A stretch of DNA of 64,000 nt from Tritrichomonas musculus (GCA_039105265.1 JAPFFF010000026.1:62001-126000), one strand, 5' to 3'; counted from the first letter of the stretch, positions 31,083-41,392 are shown. The notes: generated by a model from the sequence alone, not told the origin. Numbers and translations are program-made.

Positions 31083-31454
31083 ATGTGGAAAACATACTTT
31101 CAAGATTGCGAAGAAGTAATTGCATGTGTCAAGAAATATTTGGAATCCTGCAATAAAGGAAACTCATCAATCATGGAGCCAAGCTTCCATAAGGACGCAG
31201 TTATCTTCGAAGGAAACCAACCAGAAGAAGGCAACCATGCAATCAAAGGTTTCTTTGATCTCATTAATGGAGCTGGACAAGATCCAAATAAAAATCCTCC
31301 TTCAGAAATTACTATCTTAGATATCACGCAAACAACGGCTGTTACAAAGACAGTAATGGTTTTCCATGGCCAAGCATACGTTGACTACCATGCCTTCGTT
31401 AAAACACCAAAAGGATGGAAGATTACTGCTAAAATTTATCATACAATCCAATAA
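31083..31454 (+). CDS. NTF2/SnoaL-like small protein
   Basis: The first ATG of the frame gives 123 residues. The pattern is that of the NTF2-like cone fold: helix VIACVKKYLESCNKGNSSIMEPSFHKDAVIFEG, then a helix AIKGFFDLING, and three long strands ending FHGQAYVDYHAFVKTPKGWKITAKIYHTI. It is closest in style to lumazine-binding-like/SnoaL members, which are small stand-alone proteins of varied or unknown activity. No secretion signal. Function cannot be given from the sequence. The stop codon lies in TAAA. Confidence 0.75.
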   Translation: MWKTYFQDCEEVIACVKKYLESCNKGNSSIMEPSFHKDAVIFEGNQPEEGNHAIKGFFDLINGAGQDPNKNPPSEITILDITQTTAVTKTVMVFHGQAYVDYHAFVKTPKGWKITAKIYHTIQ

Positions 31455-31954
31455 ATAGCTCTTTTTTAAAAAGTAATGGCAACAACTCTTTCCTCTTTTT
31501 TTAATAATTATTTTGAAGATCAAGAATTATGATTTCAACCTATAAATACCAAATCTGTATAATATTAATAATAATTTATATTTAACAAATATGATATCCA
31601 ATATTTAGCAAATTTAGACAGGCGAACGATCTTGCGCCGTTGGATGAGCCATTTGCTTTGGAAAATCCAAGAGAAAAAACATTTCTTTTTTTTCGACACA
31701 AACCAGCTTAACCTAAATGTTTGGGATGGAATTATACCTACAACCACAGTTCCTTTTGAACCATCTTAAATAGTATTTTACTATAAAAAAAAATACTATA
31801 AAATTTTAGCAAATATATCTTTTTTTTTTTTTTTTTTTTTCTCTTCCACTCGTAACTTTTAAAGAAAAAAACATTAACATAAAAGAAAATTAAGGTATAA
31901 TAAATCTTTACTTCAATATAAAAAGCAAAAATATAATAATATGAAAGATATTTG
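31455..31954. other. Spacer between convergent genes
   Basis: AT-rich with long T runs near 31,820-31,840. A short GC-richer patch at 31,615-31,670 stands out but yields no convincing protein or tRNA fold. Confidence 0.5.
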
Positions 31955-33775
31955 TTAAATTTCTGGAAGATTGTTTGTCTCGCCATCTGTTTCATCATTA
32001 CTTTTATCATGTTCATCTCTGGACCTTGGCAATGCTGAATTCACTGTGCTATCGAGATCCAAATAATTAGATTCGAATTTAGTAGAAGATTTTCTTATCT
32101 CTTTTAATGACTTCTTCAAATTGCTCGATGACTTTTTAATTTCCTCAAGTTTTATTTCTTTATCTTTATTATTAATATTTTGGTTTTCTTGTTGATTTTG
32201 AGCCCTCTGAATTTTAGATTTTCTGTACAATCTAAGCAAAGGATAAATGAGCAAGCAAATACCGACGATAGCGCCAAAAGCGTTAGTACAAGAATACAAG
32301 TACATAAGTCTTCTTACGTTGTGCTTATCCGTATAATAAAAGATATAAGCGAAAATCAAGAATCCAGCAAAATTAGACATCAAAGAAACAATCATTGCTT
32401 GCCAACCTCTTTGAAGAGCTTGAAGCATTGCTTGACTGTTGAATTGGACCCATCTAAAGAATCCAGTATAATTACTATTCATTAGCATTGGAACAGCATA
32501 ATCTAAGAATTCATTGCCATGACCGAAGATCTGTGAAATTGGCTTCGGCATTGATAAAGCAAGAATAGTCACGAGACAAGACCAAGCAAAATTAATCCAA
32601 GCAGCATGAAGAGACAGTCTCAAAAATCTTCTGTCATTACTTGATGCATGTGCATAAGAAGCAGGTGGAATAAAGCCTGTTGTAACAGCAATATAGATGC
32701 ATGTTGCAACCGAATAAACACGATTTTGTACATTGAAACCAGACATCGCAAGATCATATTCTCTTTCAGTTGCACAAGAGCGACCAATTAAATTACGAAT
32801 TGGAATTCCAGGGATGCAGCCAGATAAATTCGAAACAAGTTGACTCAAACCAACAACAAGAGCAGGCCAAGTGTTTTTACTAAAAGGTTTTAATAATTGC
32901 TTCGCCTTTGGCTTAATACCAAACTTTCCTCTGAAATACAAAATAAGAAGAAGAATGCCTGGAATCGCATCAGCACAAACTGTTGAAACAGAAGCAGAGC
33001 AAATTCCGCAATTTAAACCAAACAAAAGCAGTGGACAGATGCCAAAACAGGCAACAATGAGTGAAATCAAATCAATAATGCCAATTAACATTGTTCGTCC
33101 TTCTGCCTGAAGAAATCCTTGACAACACAAATTGATGCACGTTAATACTGAACATCCACAAAGTGGTGTAATGTATTCAAAACCTAATCTGGTCGTTTCT
33201 TCACTCGCTTTGTACCATCGACACATCGCGTTGTGTGCTGGTAAAATGCAAACTGGCACAATAATGCCACAAATGATTGTACAACGTAATAAATCACAGG
33301 CAACTTGAGTTGCTTCATCAAATTTCTTGCGGCCAAAAAGTTGGCTGATCTTGGTCGAGCCTGCAATCATTAAAAAGTAGCCAAATGCACGTCCAATTCC
33401 TTCTAGTGTAATTTCTGTGGCAATTGCTGAAAGTCCTTTTTCGCCCAGCTTTTTAGAAATCCAAATACTGTTTATTATTCCGTAAAGGGCACCTGTAACT
33501 TGTGAAATAATGGGTCCTACCATTAAATGGCAGATTGTAATTAATGGTTTCCTACCAGCAAGTCTGTAAATTTCTTGTTGATTTTTTTCGTTGATTTCAT
33601 CACCAATTGAATCTTTATTTTCCATTTTGACTTCAAATGATGAAGGACTATCATCATCATCTCTTATATTAGCAATATTATCTGATGAAAACGTGTGATT
33701 GGTTGGCGTTTTATTATCTTTAGATGGATTATCTGCTTTATCAGGGTCTGGTTGAGGTGTTATTGATGAGTTCAT
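31955..33775 (-). CDS. MATE-family efflux transporter
   Basis: 606 residues. A charged N-terminal arm (residues 1-75) precedes about 12 membrane helices (about 80-530) with MATE-type features: PLITICHLMVGPIISQVTGALYGIINSIWIS at helix 1-2, GIGRAFGYFLMIAGSTKISQLFGRKKFDEA in the next helix and loop, and CCQGFLQAEGRTMLIGI, matching the conserved QGxLRAxG region. A long charged C-terminal tail (about 530-606) follows. MATE proteins export cationic compounds or other metabolites using Na+ or H+ gradients; they are expanded in trichomonads. The plasma membrane is likely. Neighbours are unrelated. The stop is TAAC, not TAAA. Confidence 0.9.
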   Translation of the reverse strand: MNSSITPQPDPDKADNPSKDNKTPTNHTFSSDNIANIRDDDDSPSSFEVKMENKDSIGDEINEKNQQEIYRLAGRKPLITICHLMVGPIISQVTGALYGIINSIWISKKLGEKGLSAIATEITLEGIGRAFGYFLMIAGSTKISQLFGRKKFDEATQVACDLLRCTIICGIIVPVCILPAHNAMCRWYKASEETTRLGFEYITPLCGCSVLTCINLCCQGFLQAEGRTMLIGIIDLISLIVACFGICPLLLFGLNCGICSASVSTVCADAIPGILLLILYFRGKFGIKPKAKQLLKPFSKNTWPALVVGLSQLVSNLSGCIPGIPIRNLIGRSCATEREYDLAMSGFNVQNRVYSVATCIYIAVTTGFIPPASYAHASSNDRRFLRLSLHAAWINFAWSCLVTILALSMPKPISQIFGHGNEFLDYAVPMLMNSNYTGFFRWVQFNSQAMLQALQRGWQAMIVSLMSNFAGFLIFAYIFYYTDKHNVRRLMYLYSCTNAFGAIVGICLLIYPLLRLYRKSKIQRAQNQQENQNINNKDKEIKLEEIKKSSSNLKKSLKEIRKSSTKFESNYLDLDSTVNSALPRSRDEHDKSNDETDGETNNLPEI

Positions 33776-34506
33776 ATAAAATATTTAATTGAATGCCTTA
33801 TGCAAAATCTTCTAACAAATTTTTATACAATTTTTTCATTCTTTTTTCTGTTTTATTTTTAATTTATTAAAGATTTTTTATATTAAAAAACAATTTTCAT
33901 GCTAAAAAATATTTTTAGCACAATAAAAATAATGATTGAATGATAAATAACTAATTCAAAATAAGACCAAACACTTTTATTCAAAATTTTTTTTTGATTA
34001 TATAGATTTATCCAAATAAATAATTAATATAAATAAAAAACACATAAATATTTTTATTTTAGATTATTAGTAATTACAAAAAATATAATAATATTAAGTA
34101 ATTATAGAAAATATTTTTAGATAATGAATATCTAAAAAAATAAACAAAAAAAATTTTTATCTTCTTAATAAAACAATTAGTCAGCTTGAAAAACCAAAAT
34201 TTCATCATTTTACACAAAAATTAATGCAAGTTTTAAAAGGAAATCTCAAAATTGATAATTCTGGAACAAATTGTAAATCTATAATATCATTCATTTCTTT
34301 CAAATAAAAAGAATACAAAAACATATAAAAGATTAAATGAAATGGGCATTTAATAAAAAAGGTATGTTGAATACATTTAGTAGTTGGCTCCACTTTTTGA
34401 GCATTACTCCAAAAGTGCCTTCTTTTAACATCATTTATCATTACAGTGTTAGCAATTTGCAACGAATAATGTTTTAAAATTGGTAAATGAATTATATTCA
34501 AAAAAA
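33776..34506. other. AT-rich spacer
   Basis: AT-rich. The reverse strand stays open over 34,205-34,500 behind the PARP scrap, but that peptide has no recognisable family. It may be a relic of an unidentified gene. Confidence 0.4.
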
Positions 34507-34578
34507 TTACATCGAAATCTTTTCTTTTATCACCAAAGACAAGTTCAGATACAGGTGAAACCAAAGTTACTAAGAATT
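34507..34578 (-). pseudogene. 72-bp fragment of the PARP-type gene
   Basis: This stretch matches 57178-57249, inside the PARP gene on the right side of the Polinton, in the same orientation and with only a handful of differences. It encodes VSPVSELVFGDKRKDF, against VSPESELVFRDKRKDF in the full gene. Similarity stops sharply at both ends. It is a small duplicated scrap, not a gene. Confidence 0.85.
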
Positions 34579-34602
34579 AATCGTGTTTTTATCTCACTTT
34601 AT

Positions 34603-34878
34603 AATATATTAGTCGCATTTATGATCATTTTTTTGCTCTCACTAATGAAGGTGATGTTTATGGATATTGATCCAATTCTGACTATAAATTAGGTCTGGAA
34701 AACACTACTAATGGTGTTGATCAATTCACTATCTTAGCAAAAAATAGACTCTGTTTATGCAGGTTTTAACCATTCTATTTTTATAACGAAAGAGGGAAAA
34801 GTTTTGGTAGTTGGTGAGACAGATAAAATTGGGGATTTAAAAGATTACGATTTACATTATTTTGGAGATAAATTGTAA
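34603..34878 (+). pseudogene. RCC1-repeat relic
   Basis: The forward strand reads ISRIYDHFFALTNEGDVYGY, a stop, SNSDYKLGLENTTNGVDQF and then, after a frame change, VYAGFNHSIFITKEGKVLVV down to a stop at 34876-34878. These are typical RCC1 beta-propeller blades (HFFALTxxGxVYGWGSNxxxQLG). It is the end of a lost RCC1-like host gene lying just before the Polinton; at least two breaks are present. It is not explained by the neighbouring PARP scrap. Confidence 0.65.
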
Positions 34879-34926
34879 ATCTAAAAATTCATTCTTTATT
34901 CGAGTAATAATTTATCATACGAAAAA

Positions 34927-35178
34927 CATCAATAGTATTTGGAGTGATGTCTGGCTTACAGCCAAACATCCCTCCAAACCCCGTAGCCCATTCATTTTTT
35001 CGTCACAGTTGTAAAATTCGCGTTTTTGGATAACTTCCCAGATACTCTACTGCCCGCACTATGCTTTCGTTAAAAACACCTGTTTTTTATTAACAACGAA
35101 CTTTTCACTCAGGACATTTACGTTTCATTCAATTTCACGACAACATCATTTTTTGTCACTTCAATGTAGCCGTCCATT
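34927..35178 (+). repeat. Polinton left terminal inverted repeat
   Basis: Matches the right repeat in inverted orientation from CATCAAT through GACATCATTTTTTGTCACTT to about 35178, where similarity ends at the word GCCGTC. Only the innermost bases differ. Near-identity argues for recent insertion or ongoing exchange between the ends. Confidence 0.92.
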
Positions 35179-35220
35179 TCTGACGGGACAATTTCGGGAA
35201 AAATGAAAGGCCAAAAATAA

Positions 35221-35487
35221 TTACTCATACAAGTGGCTTACAGCTTTTTTCAGTAAGCTTCTTACTCTCATGTCTCTGTCATACTTCTTTTGTATCTTCT
35301 CTATGTACCGTTCATCCTTTCGGTTATCAGCATTATTGAGAACTCTACGATAATACTTTAATCTCCAGTTAATTCTCGCTAATGTATCTGTAGCAAAAGT
35401 TTTTTTCTGGTATGGCTTTCTTGTTGCTAAATGGTTTTCGGTCATGCTCCTTGCAGTCGCAAATCCTTCGGTCATGCTCTTTTCCAT
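35221..35487 (-). CDS. Small basic protein of the Polinton, unknown
   Basis: 88 residues, rich in Lys/Arg/Tyr with a helical C-terminal half (INWRLKYYRRVLNNADNRKD). It lies between the left terminal repeat and the integrase and is read away from it. A nucleic-acid-binding role is possible from the charge alone. No family is recognised. It could also be a chance frame. Confidence 0.4.
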   Translation of the reverse strand: MEKSMTEGFATARSMTENHLATRKPYQKKTFATDTLARINWRLKYYRRVLNNADNRKDERYIEKIQKKYDRDMRVRSLLKKAVSHLYE

Positions 35488-35517
35488 GCGGAAAAAAGTT
35501 TCTTTTACGATGCTGAA

Positions 35518-36981
35518 ATGTTCTATAAAGAAACATCTGAGTCTGAAAGGGAATCACTAGAGGAGCAAGATGAAGACATGATAGGGACAGCTAAGGGATT
35601 GAAGATATCTAAGGCGTATCAAATGTATAACTATATTGATAATACAGAATTGGATGACGAGAACGAGGTCATAATGGAACTTACAGATAGATTGTTCGAG
35701 CTCATAAAAGCCATTGCTCCCGCATTAACTATAATCGAATATAATCGACTAATGATTCTGTTAAGAAGCAGTTTAAGTAAAATAGCACGGCCTACTACCA
35801 GGCAAGCACTTATAGCAGATATAAATACTGCAACGAACAATAAGATACCACCAGATGCAATAATGGAAATAATAAAGGTCATGACGGCCATACGATTGGA
35901 ATCTGTTGGAGAAGATTATGTATCTGGTATATTTAACTTTGCAGCAAGACAATATAGAGATTTACCGCAACAGTATAGATTCACTCCAGGCACAGTAATA
36001 GGGTTTAAGAGTAAACAAAAAGCAGAATCACTAAAGCAACAGTTTGGTACATTAAACATAAACAAAACAGCTTTCACTACATCTTTTCCATTGAAGCGAA
36101 ATCGAAAATGTTACCAACTACATAAAACAGGAGCGCGTCATTCCTATATCATCGATATAATGTTCGAGGATAGAGGAATTATTCCCTCCAGCAACGAAAA
36201 GGCTACATTTTGTTATTTGTTAGCGATAAACATTAATACTCGTTTCCTGTACGCACAACTTATGAATAAGGTTATAAATGCCGCTACGAACTCGTATGGG
36301 AAAGTAAATGTGAAATCGTCACGTTCTTTCATATTAGCAATGGAAAGGTTCTATCAGCAGGGTATTATTATCAGGCACTTATACGGCGATTCAGAGAAAA
36401 GTTTCTGGTCTCCCGCAGCGACAGGCTTTTATGATAAACATAATATTGTCGATTACTGGCCGGTTCCTAGGCAGAAAAAGGTTCAGTATCCGCCATTCAT
36501 GAAGACAAAAAGGAAGCTTAATGATAAAACCGAACCGCTTCACGGTGCACTTGCCATTATGGATAGAGTGATAAGAACATTAAGGGATATGGCATACAAC
36601 ATGGAAGTTGATGTAATAACACCAGAGATAATGGAAATGCTTGTATCACAGTACAATAACGCTCCTCATAGCACATTAAGTAAATATGCAGGATTCCCTG
36701 TAAGCCCTGCTCAAGCTCATTCAGATATCGAACTGGAAGACTTAATTGTAAGACGTATAGCACAAGAGAATTACATGATTCGTGCAAGACCAAACTTTTA
36801 TATCCCTAATGGAACAAAAGTAAAGGTCTACAACGAAAAAGATACAATGAATAAAAGGCGCAGTATTGTACAGCCGGGTGACAATGAAGTGATTGCATTC
36901 ACTGAAGGCTTATACGTGGTCAAAAATAATTACAACGATGAACTACAGAGTGTGCCTAGGTGGAAGCTGCAGCCTATATAG
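35518..36981 (+). CDS. Polinton integrase (retroviral-type DDE)
   Basis: The in-frame ATG at 35431 would overlap the preceding leftward gene, so the next ATG at 35518 is preferred, giving 487 residues. An acidic, helical N-terminal part is followed by an RNase-H-fold catalytic core: YIIDIMFED holds the first Asp, IRHLYGDSEKSFWS the second, and the Glu is expected in the TEPLHGALAIMDRVIRTLRD helix. A small C-terminal beta domain (PNFYIPNGTKVKVYNEKD) follows. This enzyme joins the element's ends to host DNA. It ends 8 bases inside the 3' end of the opposing polymerase gene. Confidence 0.9.
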   Translation: MFYKETSESERESLEEQDEDMIGTAKGLKISKAYQMYNYIDNTELDDENEVIMELTDRLFELIKAIAPALTIIEYNRLMILLRSSLSKIARPTTRQALIADINTATNNKIPPDAIMEIIKVMTAIRLESVGEDYVSGIFNFAARQYRDLPQQYRFTPGTVIGFKSKQKAESLKQQFGTLNINKTAFTTSFPLKRNRKCYQLHKTGARHSYIIDIMFEDRGIIPSSNEKATFCYLLAININTRFLYAQLMNKVINAATNSYGKVNVKSSRSFILAMERFYQQGIIIRHLYGDSEKSFWSPAATGFYDKHNIVDYWPVPRQKKVQYPPFMKTKRKLNDKTEPLHGALAIMDRVIRTLRDMAYNMEVDVITPEIMEMLVSQYNNAPHSTLSKYAGFPVSPAQAHSDIELEDLIVRRIAQENYMIRARPNFYIPNGTKVKVYNEKDTMNKRRSIVQPGDNEVIAFTEGLYVVKNNYNDELQSVPRWKLQPI

Positions 36982-39900
36982 CAGCGTAGTGAAAGTATTC
37001 ATCTCTGTTACCTTCCTGGTAAATTGTTTTTGTCTTTCTTAGGAATGCTTTCACTGTGCTTACGGTAAAGTCTGCATTCATCTTGAAGCATGGCTGGCCT
37101 TTGGTTAAATCAAAGGTTTGTTCATTGCCTTCATACATGTGCTTATATAGAGCCATATAGTCACCACCAAACTTAGTCTCACAGGCATGCTTAATAGAAT
37201 TCCATGTTAGCCCTTTACCGCGTATCATATAGTCTACCTGTCCTGTAGAATCTGTAAGCTTATCGATGTAGAGTTTCTTCATGAGGAACATTGATTCTAC
37301 GGCCTTAGGTATTTCATCATGACCGTTTATTGTCGGAAAATCTGAGTGGAATTGCCCCAGCTGGGAACCGATAAGCTCTCGGCCATATTTCTCTTTGAAT
37401 GCAGCAGTAAGTCTGCTTAAGTCTTCTACTTCAATGTGCATTGAATCTGTATCTTGGTAGTAGATATGACAGCCAATATCGTATGCAAGGCACATTACAC
37501 GATTCATTATTCTCTTGGACATGCTCAATATCTGGATTCCTAACAGGCTGAAGTTGAAGTCTTTATCGATTGGTTTACGTACCTTTATGTCGTATATGTC
37601 ACTATTGTTTAGCTTCGTTGCTTCAATTATGCTCGTATAATGCCTCATCCAGAATTTATCGAAATCATCTCCTTCACGGACGTATCTATGCTCGAACTCT
37701 ATTGGTTTCTGTATTGTCTTTCCATAGCAAGAATTCATGATTAACTTATAGATGTTCTGTAATGGATTGCCTTGTTGTTTGTATTCAAGCCTCTTATTGA
37801 ATATCTCTTTGATTACTTTCTGGATGCTGTAATCTCTCTTTCCTGCCCAGTAGTAACCGCGAACGAACTCGAATTCTATCTTCTGGAACTCTATAAGGTC
37901 CTCTAACATGATATTATCTACAACCATAGTAAGGTTTTCATCAGGCTCTAACTTGTCTTCATTCAGGTTTAGTCCATCAGGTGTCTTTCTGACTATTAAT
38001 GGGAATGCATAATGTTTATTCACTTTAGTTATTCTGATTTCTACTATGTACGCTCCCTGCCTCGATAAGAATTCCATATTAAGCTTATCCTCTGGTATTA
38101 CTTCTGGTAGACCTTCAACGGTATAACATTCAGCCATTGCACTAGGGTATAAACTGACAGCATCGAAGTCACTTAATGGTTTCGTTGTGTGCCATTTCTT
38201 ATTGTATGCAGTCATACATCTTCCACCATAGACAGCTTGAGAGCAAAACTTTCTGACTATTCCACCGACTTTGTACAGGTTCTTATTGGGATAGTATACA
38301 CGCCTGTTGAAGACTTCATTGGCCAGTGATGAGATACTAACGAACTCGAACGGGTCGATATTGAATTCTTTCTTGAAGTCGTTACGGAACTTGTTGAAGC
38401 CTTGACGTAAGATGTTGACATCTTGCTTGCAGTAGAATGAACAATAAAGCCACATATCGAATTCATTCTCGCCTTTCCTGCATCCTTCTATGCTATCTAT
38501 GTTCTCGTTAAATATCTTGTAGTCATCTTCCTTCCAGACCCTATCTTCATTCATTCCTGCTTCAGATATGATTCCTATTGCACCTGATTCGAGTCGTTCA
38601 AGTGTGTAGTATTTATACGGAAACAGTTCTTTCTTTACGCCTTTAATACCGAACATCTTAGGGAAATCACTGAGCTTGCTGGGAATAACTGGATAGGAAT
38701 CCTTAAATGTTATCTTTTTTCCTTTGTATATGATTTTTGCTTTCATGGTCTTTGTGCCCTTAATGATAGAAGATGTAATGCCGAAACCGGCAAACATTCT
38801 GATATCGTATGCGAGGTTATGGAAGTACACAACAGCACCATCTGGGAGATAGTTTAACATCTGTACATTACAGTCTCTGCCTTTGAATACCCTAGAGTAC
38901 TTTTCTGTTCCTTTCATGTCCTGTACGACACACATAAACGGCACGTGAATATCACCACTTACGTCTGCTTCGAAGTCTGCATACCAGTATGACGGTGGCG
39001 CTTTATCTTTCTGTTTCTTATATACTTTCGGTTCTATGAGTTGCGTACAGAACTCTGGATTGTACTCTAACGATATCTCATTCATGTCCTTTTCTATTTC
39101 TTTATAGTATATCGTATTGAGTATCATATACTGGCCCCAGTTGATGTGTTGGAAGAAGCCTTGTTTCATGAGCTCTCTGACCAGATTTGATGCCTTAATG
39201 AATGTTCTACCAGGTATTACTTTCTTATCCTTTATTTCTTTGTTATACATATTCTCTTTTGCTTCTTCATTGTCACTATTGGCGATTTCTCTCAGATGTT
39301 TTATATAGTAGTTGCTGAAAGGAGTTACTTCCTCGATGAAGAAGTGCTGACCGTTAATGCACATATTATGTGTTCTGTTAGGTGCTGCATTCTCTACTCC
39401 AATATAGCTCTTATATTTACCATCTGTCATTACCTTAACAGTTTGTTTCTTGTTTCTTCCTACATATTCATCATCGATATATGTTATATGCAAATGCATC
39501 TTGAATTCGTTTGCGATTGCCTCTAAATGCTTCTGTGATAAGTATCTGCTCTTGATTCTCATTCTGATTTTGTCTAGTTCTGCTTCGGTGTAGCATCCAG
39601 TTTGTTTTAATGCGTATACGAAGCAGCAGTCATCTAATTCTTTACGCTGTACTTGTTTGTTACCTTTTGTTGCAACCACTACTGAATCGAATATCTGTAA
39701 TCTCTTTAGGTACTCTACGATTATCTTTGGTGTATCCGGTGTGGTTAGATAATGGAAGAATCCAGGTTCTTTATTCTTTTTCATTTCTCCTTGGTATCTG
39801 ATTGGTACTATACCGACTCTAGTGAATATCGACCAAGAAGCAATAAGGTCATCAGGTCCTGGGTCTGAAACGATATCGGGAGAGATTTCATCATCGATTT

Positions 39901-40600
39901 GATATACGAAGCTTTCTTCGGTTAATTTACGGACCAGTTCTTGTAAGTGTTCAGGTGTAAGTGGTATAGCCTTAGGTTGCATAGTGTTATTGACCTGAAA
40001 GAGCAAAACGAAACGGTTCATATCTTCTTGCAGTGGTCTTATTGCTTCATCGAAGAACTGTCTGAGTCGTGGGAAGAGTAATTTACGGCCGCGTAATGTG
40101 AATTGTTCGAAGTCAACAAACCAGTCGGTTGGGTTATCATATAGTCTCTGCATTGTAGCTTCAACGAGTTCTGCTTGGCCATCGTTAAGTTCATTTTGTT
40201 GTTGCCTCCATTCAGCATAGTTTCTAGGTCGTTGATGGAACTGTGATAACTTCTTATCGATAGCATCAAATGGGTCTTCAGGTATTAGATATGGTAAACG
40301 GTATTCCAACAATACTGTATCGCTCCATCTTCTTTCGAGTCTTTTCTGTTCTTCTCTGATTGGTCTGTAGTATGCTCTGGCGAAATTAATGATTTGATTG
40401 AAGTTGTTACGGTCTCCGGTATAGTTGGTCTGGTTCAACATTGGTACGATTTCATCTTGCCATAAGTATCTTGCTAGTCTTGCGTCACGGTGGTCATAAA
40501 GGTCAAATGCATCTTGCCATTGTGCTACTGTTGTTCTGTCACCATTGAAAGCGTTATAGATTTTTACGAGTTGCTTGAGAGTGAAGTTTGGCTGAGTCAT
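36974..40600 (-). CDS. Polinton protein-primed DNA polymerase B
   Basis: 1,208 residues. The 3'-5' exonuclease motif YADFEADVSG appears near residue 535. The polymerase palm follows with DFDAVSLYPSAM near 815, LIMNSCYGK near 960 and the catalytic YYQDTDSMHIE near 1050. The roughly 530-residue N-terminal region is where such polymerases carry their terminal-protein-like part. It includes DDCCFVYALKQTGCYTEAEL and, about 90 residues on, MCINGQHFFIEE, which recall the Cys and His blocks of an OTU-like fold (inference). It replicates the element's linear DNA from its ends. Confidence 0.95.
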   Translation of the reverse strand: MTQPNFTLKQLVKIYNAFNGDRTTVAQWQDAFDLYDHRDARLARYLWQDEIVPMLNQTNYTGDRNNFNQIINFARAYYRPIREEQKRLERRWSDTVLLEYRLPYLIPEDPFDAIDKKLSQFHQRPRNYAEWRQQQNELNDGQAELVEATMQRLYDNPTDWFVDFEQFTLRGRKLLFPRLRQFFDEAIRPLQEDMNRFVLLFQVNNTMQPKAIPLTPEHLQELVRKLTEESFVYQIDDEISPDIVSDPGPDDLIASWSIFTRVGIVPIRYQGEMKKNKEPGFFHYLTTPDTPKIIVEYLKRLQIFDSVVVATKGNKQVQRKELDDCCFVYALKQTGCYTEAELDKIRMRIKSRYLSQKHLEAIANEFKMHLHITYIDDEYVGRNKKQTVKVMTDGKYKSYIGVENAAPNRTHNMCINGQHFFIEEVTPFSNYYIKHLREIANSDNEEAKENMYNKEIKDKKVIPGRTFIKASNLVRELMKQGFFQHINWGQYMILNTIYYKEIEKDMNEISLEYNPEFCTQLIEPKVYKKQKDKAPPSYWYADFEADVSGDIHVPFMCVVQDMKGTEKYSRVFKGRDCNVQMLNYLPDGAVVYFHNLAYDIRMFAGFGITSSIIKGTKTMKAKIIYKGKKITFKDSYPVIPSKLSDFPKMFGIKGVKKELFPYKYYTLERLESGAIGIISEAGMNEDRVWKEDDYKIFNENIDSIEGCRKGENEFDMWLYCSFYCKQDVNILRQGFNKFRNDFKKEFNIDPFEFVSISSLANEVFNRRVYYPNKNLYKVGGIVRKFCSQAVYGGRCMTAYNKKWHTTKPLSDFDAVSLYPSAMAECYTVEGLPEVIPEDKLNMEFLSRQGAYIVEIRITKVNKHYAFPLIVRKTPDGLNLNEDKLEPDENLTMVVDNIMLEDLIEFQKIEFEFVRGYYWAGKRDYSIQKVIKEIFNKRLEYKQQGNPLQNIYKLIMNSCYGKTIQKPIEFEHRYVREGDDFDKFWMRHYTSIIEATKLNNSDIYDIKVRKPIDKDFNFSLLGIQILSMSKRIMNRVMCLAYDIGCHIYYQDTDSMHIEVEDLSRLTAAFKEKYGRELIGSQLGQFHSDFPTINGHDEIPKAVESMFLMKKLYIDKLTDSTGQVDYMIRGKGLTWNSIKHACETKFGGDYMALYKHMYEGNEQTFDLTKGQPCFKMNADFTVSTVKAFLRKTKTIYQEGNRDEYFHYAAI

Positions 40601-41392
40601 CTATTTTACCCGAAAAAAAATTTTGTTTTTATTTACATTCGAGATATTGCGTTTTTTCTCGGCATCCCTCACGAACATTCATATATTACTTCTTAGCAAT
40701 CTATCAGTTTCCATATACGGAAAATCGCTATTTTTGGCAACAGGCTATTTTTCACTGTTAGTTACCGGAAGTGTTGTAACGAATTTCTAGTGTTTTATCT
40801 TAAATGTTATTCTGCAACAGTTCTATACTGCAGACAAAACATATAGCATATCTGATTCTCCGTAACGTGTGCTACATAATGGTGAAGGAACGGGCTTTCA
40901 ATGTTGAATACTTATCGAGATACGATAGGATAAAAATCGAAGCAAAATTAATGGGAAATAACAGTGGAAATGTGATGTGAAAAAATATGGTCTTAACGGT
41001 CGCCAGTAAAGTAAACGGTCGCCAGTAAACGGTCGTCGGTCACCTTAACGTACATAATCGTTAAAGTAATAAATATAACCACATTCTTGTCAATCGTCTC
41101 TTGTCTGGGAGAACCATTCAATTTTCTATACTTGTCTCATACAAGAAAAACCGTTACTGTTTCTATTTTGCCCGTTATTGTTTTTCTTTATCTGGTTAAC
41201 ATAATAGAGTAATCCGTTATGTATATATTATTGTCCGTTATTGTTTCTATATTGCCCGTTATTGTTCTTCTATGTATAGTTAACGTAATAACATTACTGG
41301 TTAACGTAAACAGAAAAATAGAGATTAATGCAAAGTCGCCGTAGCAAACATATAGTATATTCGGGCGTAGATTCCGAATATCGCATTTATTC
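40601..41392. other. Repeat-rich Polinton spacer
   Basis: About 0.8 kb without a supportable gene. It holds AACGGTCGCCAGTAA twice, then a variant AACGGTCGTCGGT (about 40,993-41,042), and two copies of a CCGTTATTGTTTCTAT-type segment followed by TTGCCCGTTATTGTT (about 41,151-41,180 and 41,228-41,268). It may be a regulatory or replication region; this is inference. Confidence 0.6.

Noticed and set aside
31565-31747. 60-codon reverse frame with a GC-richer patch
   Set aside because: No family recognised and no tRNA fold could be drawn.
34480-34692. 70-codon forward frame left of the Polinton
   Set aside because: Spans the antisense of the PARP scrap and an out-of-frame reading of the RCC1 relic.
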